45,450 nucleotides of DNA from Planctomycetaceae bacterium (GTDB taxonomy: Bacteria > Planctomycetota > Planctomycetia > Planctomycetales > Planctomycetaceae): the NCBI GenBank assembly GCA_021732995.1, contig JAKFWA010000117.1, positions 1 to 45,450 of the forward strand, read 5' to 3'. Below the pieces are notes generated by a model. That model made no database searches. It was not told the DNA's origin and saw nothing but the letters and a program-made list of their open reading frames with translations. Positions 17,786-26,058 of this stretch are shown here, in pieces (the stretch's first letter is position 1; every line of letters starts with the position of its first letter). Made by a program: the position numbers and the translations under genes.

Positions 17786-18085
17786 TCAAAACACGTCGAG
17801 GATGAAGTGGTGACCCTTGTGATAGGGGCGTGGCGACGGATATTCGTTGTGCCAGTTCTTGTTGTAGACGGGGATCCGCTGCTCTGGACCATAACGATAG
17901 TAGAGATGGTCGTTGCTGCCCCGTTGCCCCTGGAAGTTGTGGGGGTAGTACACGTAGGGGTAGTAGTTGAAGCGGTTCCAATCCGTCGGCTGTCCCTTGC
18001 CTGCCGCTTCGGCCGTGTTGGACGTGCCGATCACGGCAACCAGAGCGATCACGGCGAGTGACGCCCACATCATGCGACGCAGCAT
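17786..18085 (-). CDS. Small secreted planctomycetal protein rich in Tyr/His
   Basis: A 99-residue protein. Residues 1-28 form a Sec signal peptide (MLRRMMWASLAVIALVAV) with a likely cut after AEA. The mature part is rich in aromatic residues and histidine: NRFNYYPYVYYPHNFQG, LYYRYGPEQRIPVYN, and the C-terminal RPYHKGHHFILDVF. I recall similar small proteins in other planctomycetes, sometimes annotated as calmodulin-binding; no function is established. AAGGAG lies 6 nt before the ATG at 18085; the longer ORF start at 18163 is unlikely. A strong terminator follows. The aromatic and His clusters might bind a ligand or pack into an extracellular assembly; this is a guess. Confidence 0.8.
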   Translation of the reverse strand: MLRRMMWASLAVIALVAVIGTSNTAEAAGKGQPTDWNRFNYYPYVYYPHNFQGQRGSNDHLYYRYGPEQRIPVYNKNWHNEYPSPRPYHKGHHFILDVF

Positions 18086-18236
18086 TGCTGACTCCTTCTG
18101 CTCACTCGTCCGACCATCCCTGATCGGGCCGATCCCTTGCGACAGTCTCCCTCGGGACTCCAAAAGCCCCGGTTAAGTCATCGTCCTGAGATCAACCGTC
18201 ACTGCAGGCAACTTCGGCAGAATCGTCAAAGTCAGC

Positions 18237-19361
18237 CTACTTGCCGGTGCGGTACGTCATGTGGCAGTCGCTGCAGCGCTGCGAGACCGCACTGCGTAAC
18301 ATGTCGTATTCACTGAAGTTACTGTCTTGAGCGGCCTTCACCATGCCGCGGCCAGCTTCGCGCATGCCGTTGGCGTGCTTGTTGTATTCGTCCTCGGAAT
18401 CGTACCCGTACGACTTGTCCTGAATGACCTTGGCCAGCGCCGCGAGTACAGCGGATTCCCGCTGGGCAACCTGCAGGTTCTTCTTGAAACCGTCTTCGGA
18501 AGCCGTGCCCGTCTTCAGAGTCGATTCCACGCGATCCAGTCGCTTCATCAGGTACTTGATGTTGGCGTTCTCTTCGAGCGACACCTCGTCCGGCGATTCC
18601 GGCAGGTCTGGCGGAGCGTTGCCATCAAGCAGTTCGCAGGCCTTGAGGAAGTACCCGTTGATGGCATCAAACGACTTCTTGCCGCGCGCTTCAGCCGACG
18701 ACGAAACCTTGGTGATTTCAATCGCCAGCGTGCGGATGATCTTGGCCTTGTCCTTCCAGCGGATCTCGCCAGGATGCTGCCGTGCGATGTCCGCCAGGAC
18801 GGTCAATTCGGTGCCGAAGACCGGGACTTCCAGTTGAGCACTGTTGTAGGCCTGCACGCTCGCCAGACGCGTCTGCAGTTGATTGCGGACACCCTTGATG
18901 GCGTCGAGCAGCTCTTCGGTGCTGATGGTCTTATCCCAGCCGTCCCCGCCGCCAGCCGCGGGCTTGGGAGCATCCGCTTTCGGCGCATCATTCATCTTGG
19001 GGGTATCGGTCTTGACGACATCGGTCGCTGCCGGAGTTGCTGTCGCGGGCGCCGCGCTGCCACCTACCGGAGTCTTGTCGCCACCCACCGTCAGCGGTCG
19101 GTCGAAGAAGACATCGTAGGGAATGCCATCAACCCGCTTCACATCGGGAGCAGTCGATGCCTGCGTGCCGCTACCGCCCTTCTTGGACTTAGGCGTGCGT
19201 TTCTTCGGCGTCGTATCCGACGTGTCTTCCGAGTCGCCGCCTTCATCGGTGGCCACGGCTGAGTCATCACCCTTCTTGTTGCAGCCGCTCAATGACAACG
19301 GAGCAGCCAGCAGGGCGATGCCACACACGCACAATTGCAGCCGACGGAATGCAAGCAACAT
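18237..19361 (-). CDS. Lipoprotein with cytochrome c'/c556-like C-terminal CxxCH
   Basis: A 374-residue predicted lipoprotein. The signal peptide ends in a lipobox LSLSGC (Cys27). Residues 28-140 are a disordered Asp/Thr/Pro/Ala/Lys-rich linker. Residues about 145-374 are helical and end in VSQRCSDCHMTYR, with CxxCH at 363-367 very near the C-terminus, the arrangement of cytochrome c' and c556 four-helix bundles. Covalent haem c outside the cytoplasmic membrane is likely. The gene lies 188 nt downstream of a di-heme cytochrome gene on the same strand, so both may serve one extracytoplasmic redox process. Confidence 0.78.
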   Translation of the reverse strand: MLLAFRRLQLCVCGIALLAAPLSLSGCNKKGDDSAVATDEGGDSEDTSDTTPKKRTPKSKKGGSGTQASTAPDVKRVDGIPYDVFFDRPLTVGGDKTPVGGSAAPATATPAATDVVKTDTPKMNDAPKADAPKPAAGGGDGWDKTISTEELLDAIKGVRNQLQTRLASVQAYNSAQLEVPVFGTELTVLADIARQHPGEIRWKDKAKIIRTLAIEITKVSSSAEARGKKSFDAINGYFLKACELLDGNAPPDLPESPDEVSLEENANIKYLMKRLDRVESTLKTGTASEDGFKKNLQVAQRESAVLAALAKVIQDKSYGYDSEDEYNKHANGMREAGRGMVKAAQDSNFSEYDMLRSAVSQRCSDCHMTYRTGK

Positions 19362-19379
19362 GAAAACCTCTCACAACAG

Positions 19380-19399
19380 GACGGTGCTTAATCACCGTC
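19380..19399 (-). promoter_or_regulatory. Small hairpin in the leader of the lipoprotein gene
   Basis: GACGGTG, a 6-nt loop, CACCGTC. It ends 18 nt before the ATG at 19361, just upstream of the ribosome binding site. There is no T run, so a leader structure is more likely than a terminator. Confidence 0.3.
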
Positions 19400-19549
19400 T
19401 GCCCGGAACCACTGTTCGTGCCAATCAGGGTACATCTCCGCAGGATCCTGCCACTTCGCCACCCGGATCGAGCGCTCCATTTTTACGTGAGCGCATGCCC
19501 TGACGCCACCCGTTCGCACCTGATGATTGGCGAAGCGGGTCCGCAGACG

Positions 19550-20941
19550 TCACAGCGTCTTCAAGTATTCCAGCACGGCCCGTTTCTCGTCGGGTTTCAG
19601 GCGGTTCGGGAAGTCATGGCCAGCAGCGCTCTTGCTGAAGGCCCGCGTGTCGAAGTGCTGGCGCTTCTCATACGACGTGCGTGCGGCTTCAGGAACGGCG
19701 TCGAAGGTGGAGATCTCCAGCCCCACCTTTTGCTGATCATACCCGTCCTCAGTGCGCTTCCAGACAACCGGACGTTGATCGGGATGCAACACGTGCCAGA
19801 GAGTAGGCACCGATCCGTTATGAAAGTACGGAGCTGAAGCCCAGATGCCGTCCAGCGGCGGCGCGACATAACCCTTCGGATCGACATCGACGACATCCGC
19901 ACCAAAGCGGCTGAGCCAGCCCACCTGCATCCAGGTACGATGCTCGGGATTGAGCGCGTCCAACCGCACACGGTCGGTCTTCACAACATCGATGGGCACC
20001 GTGAGCTGTTCGTAGTGGGCGTCCTTGCCGTAGCGGCCGTGACACTCGGAGCAATGCTGCTCGAACAGCTTCTGGCCAGTTGCCGCCAGCGGCTCCTCAA
20101 CGGCGTACGGATACTTCGGCGGAGTTTGCGCTTCGATCCATGCCATGACGGCCTGATAGTCGGGCTCCCATTCGCGCAGCTTGTCTGGACCATTCGTCGG
20201 CAGCAACATGAATTGCATCAACACGCGATGATTCTTGGGAGCAAACCCGTCCGCATACAGGCTGCGCTTCTTCTTGACGTTCCAGAACGGCGGCGGGTCC
20301 ATGTCATGATGCACCAGCTTCGGCTCGGGTCGCGCGCGCTCGATATTCATGTCGCGGTCACGCAGGTTGCCGAGCGCCACGCCAAAGATGACCGAGTTCG
20401 TCGTGCCATGACTCGTCCCCAGCGGCATCTTGAGCGACGCCAGATCGAGATGCCCCGGCTTCTTGAACAGCCGCAACTTCGTGAGTCGCACATCCTCAGT
20501 AAGCGAATGCAGCGCCGTGTGAGAGTTCGGCAGCCCCGGAATCACTCGCCCTGCCACTTTGCCGCCGTGGCAGGCAAAGCAGTTCATCACCCAACCGCTG
20601 TTCCCGTTATCAACATAACCCAGAGCGGGGCCGGTACCATCGCTGTCCGGCGCCTCCATCAGGCCATACCGCGAGAACGTCATCTGCCGTCGTTCAGCCG
20701 GAGTCGCCGTCGCGGCGCGACTGCGCTCAGGCTCGGGCCAGACTTTCCAGAGTTCATCAAACACCTGCTGATCAAAGTCCGGGGGCAGGTAGGTCTTCGT
20801 CCTCAACAACCGCCAGCCGCGTTCTGCCAACGATTCGTCAGCAGCCGAGATGCTCCCATAGCCAGGCCCAAGCACGAGAAGCGCAAGCAGTGCCACAACC
20901 AGCAGCGAACGATAAGCAGCCATGCGAAATACCAAGTTCAT
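19550..20941 (-). CDS. Secreted di-heme cytochrome c (RoxA / cytochrome c peroxidase-like)
   Basis: A 463-residue exported protein with an N-terminal hydrophobic signal (SLLVVALLALLVLG). It has two haem c sites, CFACHGG (121-125) and CSECHGR (297-301). The segment PPLDGIWASAPYFHNGSVPTL is characteristic of the RoxA / di-heme peroxidase (MauG-like) superfamily, as is the KPDEKRAVLEYLKTL end. Members oxidise peroxide, rubber or other substrates in the periplasm; the substrate here cannot be told. The lipoprotein with CxxCH is encoded downstream on the same strand. Confidence 0.85.
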   Translation of the reverse strand: MNLVFRMAAYRSLLVVALLALLVLGPGYGSISAADESLAERGWRLLRTKTYLPPDFDQQVFDELWKVWPEPERSRAATATPAERRQMTFSRYGLMEAPDSDGTGPALGYVDNGNSGWVMNCFACHGGKVAGRVIPGLPNSHTALHSLTEDVRLTKLRLFKKPGHLDLASLKMPLGTSHGTTNSVIFGVALGNLRDRDMNIERARPEPKLVHHDMDPPPFWNVKKKRSLYADGFAPKNHRVLMQFMLLPTNGPDKLREWEPDYQAVMAWIEAQTPPKYPYAVEEPLAATGQKLFEQHCSECHGRYGKDAHYEQLTVPIDVVKTDRVRLDALNPEHRTWMQVGWLSRFGADVVDVDPKGYVAPPLDGIWASAPYFHNGSVPTLWHVLHPDQRPVVWKRTEDGYDQQKVGLEISTFDAVPEAARTSYEKRQHFDTRAFSKSAAGHDFPNRLKPDEKRAVLEYLKTL

Positions 20942-20962
20942 CTCTTTTTACGAAATGCGTAA

Positions 20963-20998
20963 CTCCCCTCACCCTTTCGGAGAGGGCAGGGGTGAGGG
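20963..20998 (+). repeat. Dispersed GC-rich palindrome, family A
   Basis: CTCCCCTCACCCTTTCGG followed by AGAGGGCAGGGGTGAG. A diverged copy of the unit at 1083, 22 nt upstream of the cytochrome gene. Together with the family B copy at 21234 it fills much of the 327-nt gap 20942-21268, where I see no gene. Confidence 0.55.
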
Positions 20999-21233
20999 CG
21001 ATGTCAGTCCAGAATGACATTGAAGATGCAGCGAACGCAGAGTCAACAGCGCAAGCCTTCGAAGCCGTTCAGCATCTTGCAGGATGGTACGCTCAGAACG
21101 AAGCGCTGGGCGCAGGCGGATCATCCAGCACCACGCCCTTCGCCGTTGGCTCAGAGCGTGCCACCCAGATTTGTGGAATTCAACCTTGCCCAGCCTGAAG
21201 TTCAGCAAACCGCACGACGGCGCCCGACTTAAC

Positions 21234-21272
21234 ACAATCTTGCCCGCCGTCGGATCGGATTGTCCGACCTAC
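21234..21272. repeat. Degenerate family B palindrome covering a stop codon
   Basis: CAATCTTGCCCGCCGTCGGA then GGATTGTCCGACCTAC. The right half matches the outer arm of the 13165 copy. The terminal CTA (21269-21271) is the stop codon of the acyltransferase gene read on the minus strand, so the repeat abuts or has captured the gene end. Confidence 0.5.
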
Positions 21273-21970
21273 AAACCTGCCGTCTCAACCTTGTTCTTAT
21301 CCTTGGATCGCGATGCCAACTGATCGGCGCGAGCGTTGAGTGCATCCATCGCGGCCTGCACCCGCGCAGTCTGTTCGATGAGTTCTTCTCGTTTGATGTC
21401 CGGCGGAATCTGAATTGGATCGCCAGTCAGCAGATACACCTTGGAAAACGGAATTGGCACCAGCAGATCAGTCCAGCCTTGCCCGAATCGCCAGCACCAT
21501 TCACAGGAAAAAGCCGTCGGAACGATGCTGCGGCCGCTGCGGGAAGCGAGGTAGACAGCCCCCGTCTGCAGTTCACGTCGCGGACCTCGCGGACCGTCCG
21601 GCGTAATCACAATGTGCTTGCCTTCGGCCTCGCGCAGGAGCTGTCGCATCGCCTGCGCTCCGCCTTGGCTGCTCGAACCACGAATCGCGACGATGCCAAC
21701 ACTGTTAAGACTCGTGGCCACCACAGAGCCGTCGCGATTGTTGCTGACCAGTGCCGCCGTGAGCCGGTGCTTCCCGCCGAAGATCGGGATCACCAGTTGA
21801 TCATGCCACACGCAGTAGATGAACCGATCGACCACCGTGATGTCATACGGATTGGTGCCGGCAGGCGTGTGGAATCTGCGCCGCAGAGTCAGGAACAGGA
21901 GTCGAAAGGTCCAGATCGCGGCGGCGGCCAACACGCGGAGAATGAATTTGTTTCGAAGCCGAAGCCGCAT
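21269..21970 (-). CDS. DUF374 family lysophospholipid/lipid A-type acyltransferase
   Basis: A 233-residue protein of the DUF374 family, related to lysophospholipid acyltransferases. An N-terminal hydrophobic segment (ILRVLAAAAIWTFRLLFL) anchors it to the membrane. The catalytic HX4D motif appears as VWHDQL (His-Asp contracted, as in this family), followed by ALVSNNRDGSVVA, RGSSSQGGAQAMRQLL and ITPDGPRGPRRELQTGAVYLA, all family hallmarks. It probably transfers an acyl chain to a lipid A-type or phospholipid precursor at the inner membrane. It stands alone between a repeat and the methyltransferase gene. Confidence 0.88.
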   Translation of the reverse strand: MRLRLRNKFILRVLAAAAIWTFRLLFLTLRRRFHTPAGTNPYDITVVDRFIYCVWHDQLVIPIFGGKHRLTAALVSNNRDGSVVATSLNSVGIVAIRGSSSQGGAQAMRQLLREAEGKHIVITPDGPRGPRRELQTGAVYLASRSGRSIVPTAFSCEWCWRFGQGWTDLLVPIPFSKVYLLTGDPIQIPPDIKREELIEQTARVQAAMDALNARADQLASRSKDKNKVETAGL

Positions 21971-22226
21971 CCTGCGTCACTTTCTGCTCAGTCAGCTAAC
22001 TGGGCAACTTCTCGCTTTCGACCTCATTTCGTTCGGCGAGCGCCGCCGCATACGACCGTTTTCTAGCGACCGCAGATCACAACCAACAGGCGACCGACTG
22101 CACCAAGCCAGCTTTCCGGCGAGAATCTCGATCTTTCCTGGCGACTTGGCAGTGACTTGGGACTACCCGGATAGATGGGACCGATCTCAACCGGCGCTGC
22201 GACGTCGCACAATCATCTGTTGCGAA

Positions 22227-23048
22227 CTACGAATTCTTCGGCTTCTGAAACAGCAGTATAAACTCGTGAACTTTGTTCACTCGAAACACCGCTGGATAAC
22301 CCAGTGGCCGGAGGTTGTTATATTCCGACTGCCGATTCCAGATGATTAAATCATCATAAATGAAACCGACTTCCTGCAGATGAGCCGCCAGTTCGCTGTG
22401 AAAAGGATAGAACCGATTCTTCTTTCTCAGATCCATCACCACCACGCAGCAGTAAGCCCCCGGCTTCAGAGCTTGAAAAACACCGCCAAAGACAGCTTTT
22501 AGCGCCAGCAGGAACTCGTCGTAGTCGGAAATTACCCCCAGATCTCCAGTCTGGTTCCCGTAGTGGCGAACCGTTTTATAGTCCGCAGTCCGCTTCTGAT
22601 TGAGAATATTCCAGTACGGAGGTGAGGTCACAGACAAATCTACAGTGCCAGCGCCGACATTCTTTGCTAATTCGTAAGCTGACGATTGATACACACAAGA
22701 CGCCGGCTTTCGTTTCGGATTCAACTCCTTCAGGCGACTCTCCGCCAGCGAGATATACTCGGCCGACAGTTCGATGCCGATACCCCGCTTACCAGCCATC
22801 TCGGCGGCCACTAGCGTGCTGCCTGAGCCACAAAACGGGTCCAAAACGATCTGACCACTCGGCGGCAAGAAAGTCTCAATCAGCCGTTCCACCAGCGCGA
22901 TCGGAAACATGGCCGGGTGCTTGAGTCGCGTCTCTTCCGGTGTCTTGCGAATATCGCTCCAGACGCTGATCGAGTTCTGCAACCACTTCTTGCCGCCAAG
23001 TTCATTGCACTTCGGCGGAGTCTTGCGCGGTTTCTTGGGTGCAGTCAT
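22227..23048 (-). CDS. Orphan site-specific DNA methyltransferase (N4-C/N6-A type)
   Basis: A 273-residue SAM-dependent DNA methyltransferase. The AdoMet site (motif X-I region) is N-terminal: SVWSDIRKTPE, KHPAMFPIALVERLIETF, VLDPFCGSGST (near 69-78), then GIGIELSAEYISLAESRL. The catalytic motif IV, TSPPYW (SPPY at 142-145), follows, and the C-terminus has YPAVFRVNKVHEFILLFQK. SPPY favours N4-cytosine or N6-adenine methylation. The HPA-FP and WSDI segments are those normally at the C-terminus of beta-class enzymes, so the order is circularly permuted. No endonuclease is adjacent. The base composition looks more AT-rich than that of its neighbours. ATG 23048 was chosen over TTG 23057. Confidence 0.9.
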   Translation of the reverse strand: MTAPKKPRKTPPKCNELGGKKWLQNSISVWSDIRKTPEETRLKHPAMFPIALVERLIETFLPPSGQIVLDPFCGSGSTLVAAEMAGKRGIGIELSAEYISLAESRLKELNPKRKPASCVYQSSAYELAKNVGAGTVDLSVTSPPYWNILNQKRTADYKTVRHYGNQTGDLGVISDYDEFLLALKAVFGGVFQALKPGAYCCVVVMDLRKKNRFYPFHSELAAHLQEVGFIYDDLIIWNRQSEYNNLRPLGYPAVFRVNKVHEFILLFQKPKNS

Positions 23049-23080
23049 AAGAGCCAACGCGAACTGGATGAGGACACAAA

Positions 23081-23110
23081 AAAAGCCCCGGACCAGCGGT
23101 CGGGGCTTTT
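23081..23110 (-). terminator. Bidirectional-looking terminator after rpsD
   Basis: On the minus strand AAAAGCCCCGACC, loop GCT, GGTCCGGGGCTTTTTTT, with one bulged base. It starts 17 nt after the rpsD stop and has a long T run in that direction. It separates rpsD from the methyltransferase gene. Confidence 0.9.
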
Positions 23111-23126
23111 GTTTGATCTCGATGGA

Positions 23127-23735
23127 CTAGCGTGACATGAACGCCACAACTTGACCAACTTCGACCGGCAGGCTGACGTCCTGAGCGGTCGGACGAGCGG
23201 CGACTTCGGCTCGCAGCGCGTCTTTATCGAACCGCAGCCAATCACACGAAGGTGACGAACCGGCTTCGATCAGCTCTTTGTAGTACTTAATCAGGTTCGG
23301 GCGATTGCGAACGGTGATCACGTCGCCAGCCTTGAGCTGGTAGGACGGACGGTCGCAGGTCTTGCCATTCACCTGGAAGTGACGATGCACGACGCCCTGA
23401 CGGGCCTGCATGCGTGTCAGCGTGTAGCCAGCGCGGCGCACAGCGTTGTCCAGACGGCATTCGCACATAATCAGCAGGTTTTCACCGGTGTTGCCGGGCA
23501 TCTGCTTGGCGGCTTTGAAGAAGCGGCGGAGCTGCTCTTCACGGAAACCGTAATAGAACTTGATCTTCTGCTTCTCGCGCAGACCGACGCCGTAGTCAGA
23601 CAGCTTCTTGCGCTTGCCGTATTGTCCCGGCGGATAATCTCGTTTCTCGAAAGCCCTCATCGCGCCGGCATTTTCGAAGATCACCGCGCCAATTCGCCGG
23701 TTGATTCGGCCTTTAGGTCCGGTATATCGACCCAT
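23127..23735 (-). CDS. rpsD: Small ribosomal subunit protein uS4
   Basis: A 202-residue S4, a primary 16S rRNA-binding protein that nucleates 30S assembly. The N-terminal region MGRYTGPKGRINRRIG lacks the zinc-binding cysteines found in some S4 proteins. The S4 RNA-binding domain is evident: CECRLDNAVRRAGYTLTRMQ, ARQGVVHRHFQVNGK, PSYQLKAGDVITVRNR. The length is standard. GGGAGAAGAG precedes the ATG closely. It is transcribed alone here rather than inside the alpha operon, downstream of rnpB on the same strand, and is closed by a strong terminator. Confidence 0.97.
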   Translation of the reverse strand: MGRYTGPKGRINRRIGAVIFENAGAMRAFEKRDYPPGQYGKRKKLSDYGVGLREKQKIKFYYGFREEQLRRFFKAAKQMPGNTGENLLIMCECRLDNAVRRAGYTLTRMQARQGVVHRHFQVNGKTCDRPSYQLKAGDVITVRNRPNLIKYYKELIEAGSSPSCDWLRFDKDALRAEVAARPTAQDVSLPVEVGQVVAFMSR

Positions 23736-23895
23736 TAACTCTTCTCCCTAACAACTTATTCGCACAGGTTTGCACGTATTCCAACAAGAAGCCGGCAACG
23801 ACGGATTCTGAACGTCCAACAAAAGGGCGTGCCTTATACGGGTGGCCCGCCCGTGTTTCAAGCGAGGGCACGTCGACCGGGTGGTCTGCCCTTGA

Positions 23896-23941
23896 AGGCC
23901 GGACAATCCTGTCCGACAGCCGGACAAGATCTCCGGTCTAC
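23896..23941. repeat. 46-bp dispersed palindrome, family B
   Basis: AGGCCGGACAATCCTGTCCG, ACAG, then CCGGACAAGATCTCCGGTCTAC. Close to the 13165 copy, sharing GGACAATCCTGTCCGAC. It lies in the gap between the 3' end of rnpB and rpsD. Confidence 0.7.
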
Positions 23942-23965
23942 CTGATCGTCCCAGTGACGAAAAAA

Positions 23966-24356
23966 TGCTGAGCGGGCCTATAAGCCGGGTTTTGTCGAGA
24001 ACGGTCATTTATCTGGGATGCCGGTTGCCCGGACACCTCATGCAGCCTACCCGAAGGCTTGAACGAACCGGGCCGGTTCGTACCGAGCGAACTCGGTTTC
24101 CTTCTGCTTGGCCTTGCTCCGGGTGGGGTTTACCAAGCCAGCCGAGTCACCTCGGCTGCTGGTGAGCTCTTACCTCACCGTTTCACCCTTACCTCGCGGA
24201 AGCCTCTGAGCGAACTCAGCACACTCCGCGTGGCGGTTTGTTTTCTGTTGCACTTTCCCTGACCTCGCGGCCGGTCGGCGTTACCGACCACCCTGCCCTG
24301 CGGAGCCCGGACTTTCCTCCATGCGAAACGCACAGCGACCATTCGGCCCACTCAGC
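23966..24356 (-). ncRNA. rnpB: RNase P RNA, bacterial class A
   Basis: About 391 nt, the catalytic RNA of RNase P, which trims tRNA 5' ends. On the minus strand the 5' part has GAGGAAAGTCCGGGCTCC (the conserved P4/CR-I region), the centre has GGTAAACCCC (the L15 loop that binds tRNA CCA), and the 3' part has ACAAAACCCGGCTTATAGGC. The ends were placed by pairing helix P1: GCTGAGTGGGCC (24356-24345) with GGCCCGCTCAGC (23978-23967), 12 bp with one G-U pair. A run of six T residues follows directly, as for an intrinsic 3' end. Protein ORFs across this stretch are spurious. Confidence 0.96.
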
Positions 24357-24488
24357 GGACGATTGTTGTGCGGTCCGGCTTGCTCTCACAAGTCGGTTGG
24401 CTGCGATTTCAGCGGTCAACGGATCGATAACCACTTATAGTGACTTGCGCGCGAGTCCAGATTTCCGAGCAGCAGCGGGGAGTTACCG

Positions 24489-25850
24489 ATGCCAACGCCT
24501 GAAACCAGCGGAATTTCTCGTCGCCAGTTCCTCACCCTGGGCTCGCTGGCGGTGGGCGGACTGACTCTCAGCGATGTTCTGCGTGCTCGAGCTGAATCAA
24601 CGGTTTCGCGGCGAGACACCTCCGTCGTGATGCTCTATCTGCACGGCGGCGCTTCGCAGTTGGAAACCTACGACCTGAAAATGGCGGCGCCGGTCGAATA
24701 CCGCAGCGTCTTCCGACCGATCCCGACCAATGTGCCGGGGATGGATATCTGCGAACTCTTCCCGCAACAGGCCAAGATCGCTGACAAGTTTTCACTCGTT
24801 AGGTCGCTGAATCATGACGTCGGCATTCACAGCGACGGCGGAATCATCGTGCTGACGGGCAAGCGTCCGACCGTGCTGGACCCGGCCTCGCTGTCGAAGA
24901 GCGAACATCCCGATTTCGGCTCCGTCGCCAGCAAGCTGCGGGGAGTTACTGCTGAGGCCGCGTTGCCGTACGTCGCCATCCCGCAAGCTCCGTACATGAC
25001 GCGGCCGACGTACCTCGGCCTGCATCACGCCGCGTTTGCCGTCGGTGATCCGTCGCGACAAGGCTTTCAGCCGCCGGGGCTTTCACTGGCGCGGCCCGCC
25101 GATGTGAAGCTGCTCGATGATCGCCGCGCACTGCTGAGTCAGTTCGACCAGTTTCGTCGAGTGGCCGATGCGAACTCGCACGTGGGAGCAACCGACAACT
25201 TCCGCGATCTGGCCTTCCAGATGCTGACCAGCCCGAAGACGGCGGCGGCGTTCGATCTCAAGCAGGAAGACGATCAACTCCGCGACCGCTATGGGCGACA
25301 CATCTGGGGCCAAGGTTGTTTGCTGGCCCGGCGGTTAGCAGAAGCTGGGACGGCGGTGATCAACCTCTACATCAATACGCCGAAGGACGGCCCTGATTTC
25401 ACCAACTGGGATGACCACATCGCCAACGCTGGCCGGCCGGGCCACTTTGCCGGGTATATGCAGACTCGGTTGCCGTATCTCGATCAGGCGCTGTCCGCGT
25501 TGATCGAAGATGTGTTTGCTCGCGATCTCGACCGCCGCATCCTGATCGTCGTTGTTGGCGAGTTCGGACGCACGCCGCGTATCAGCCAGAACTCAACGGG
25601 CGTCGGACGTGATCACTGGCCACAGGCTTATACGGCCCTCGTGTCTGGCGGCGGTTTGAAGATGGGACAAGTCGTCGGAGCCACTAACTCCAAAGCTGAA
25701 TACCCCACCGAGCGGCCTTACTCACCTCAAGACTTACTGGCGACGATCTACCGCCACCTGGGCATCGATCCGCAGTTCTCCCTCAACGACTTCAGCGGCC
25801 GCCCGGTCCCAATCCTCAACGAAGGCGCCCCGATCCGCGAACTCATCTGA
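24489..25850 (+). CDS. DUF1501 family protein with Tat leader
   Basis: A 453-residue DUF1501 protein, the second in the window and only distantly similar to the one at 9011. The twin-arginine leader is SRRQFLTLGSLAVGGLTL. Family segments include VVMLYLHGGASQLETYDLK, FSLVRSLNHDVGIHSDGG (with a His cluster), NWDDH and VVVGEFGRTPRISQNSTGVG followed by RDHW. An alkaline-phosphatase-like fold and an extracytoplasmic location are inferred from the family. GGGAG lies about 9 nt before the ATG. No DUF1549/1553 gene adjoins it here. It is divergent from rnpB. Confidence 0.92.
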   Translation: MPTPETSGISRRQFLTLGSLAVGGLTLSDVLRARAESTVSRRDTSVVMLYLHGGASQLETYDLKMAAPVEYRSVFRPIPTNVPGMDICELFPQQAKIADKFSLVRSLNHDVGIHSDGGIIVLTGKRPTVLDPASLSKSEHPDFGSVASKLRGVTAEAALPYVAIPQAPYMTRPTYLGLHHAAFAVGDPSRQGFQPPGLSLARPADVKLLDDRRALLSQFDQFRRVADANSHVGATDNFRDLAFQMLTSPKTAAAFDLKQEDDQLRDRYGRHIWGQGCLLARRLAEAGTAVINLYINTPKDGPDFTNWDDHIANAGRPGHFAGYMQTRLPYLDQALSALIEDVFARDLDRRILIVVVGEFGRTPRISQNSTGVGRDHWPQAYTALVSGGGLKMGQVVGATNSKAEYPTERPYSPQDLLATIYRHLGIDPQFSLNDFSGRPVPILNEGAPIRELI

Positions 25851-26058
25851 AAGTCTTCGCACGAACTCCGTTCACGTTGATACTGAATCACGCAGCCAGA
25901 TGGCTGTCAGATTGCAGTATCATGACAATCGTGACACAAGATAATGCGACTGGCCTCCCGTCGCCGGCTGATTTATCCTCGATGACCTGAAGATCAACCC
26001 GCCCGCGAAAGACGCCCATCCTGAATGCCCCGTCCGGGCCTCGTTCCGAATCGAGCGT

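Noticed and set aside
23965-24564. Several ORFs on both strands upstream of 24489
   Set aside because: They are shadows over the RNase P RNA, whose conserved core and P1 pairing are clear.
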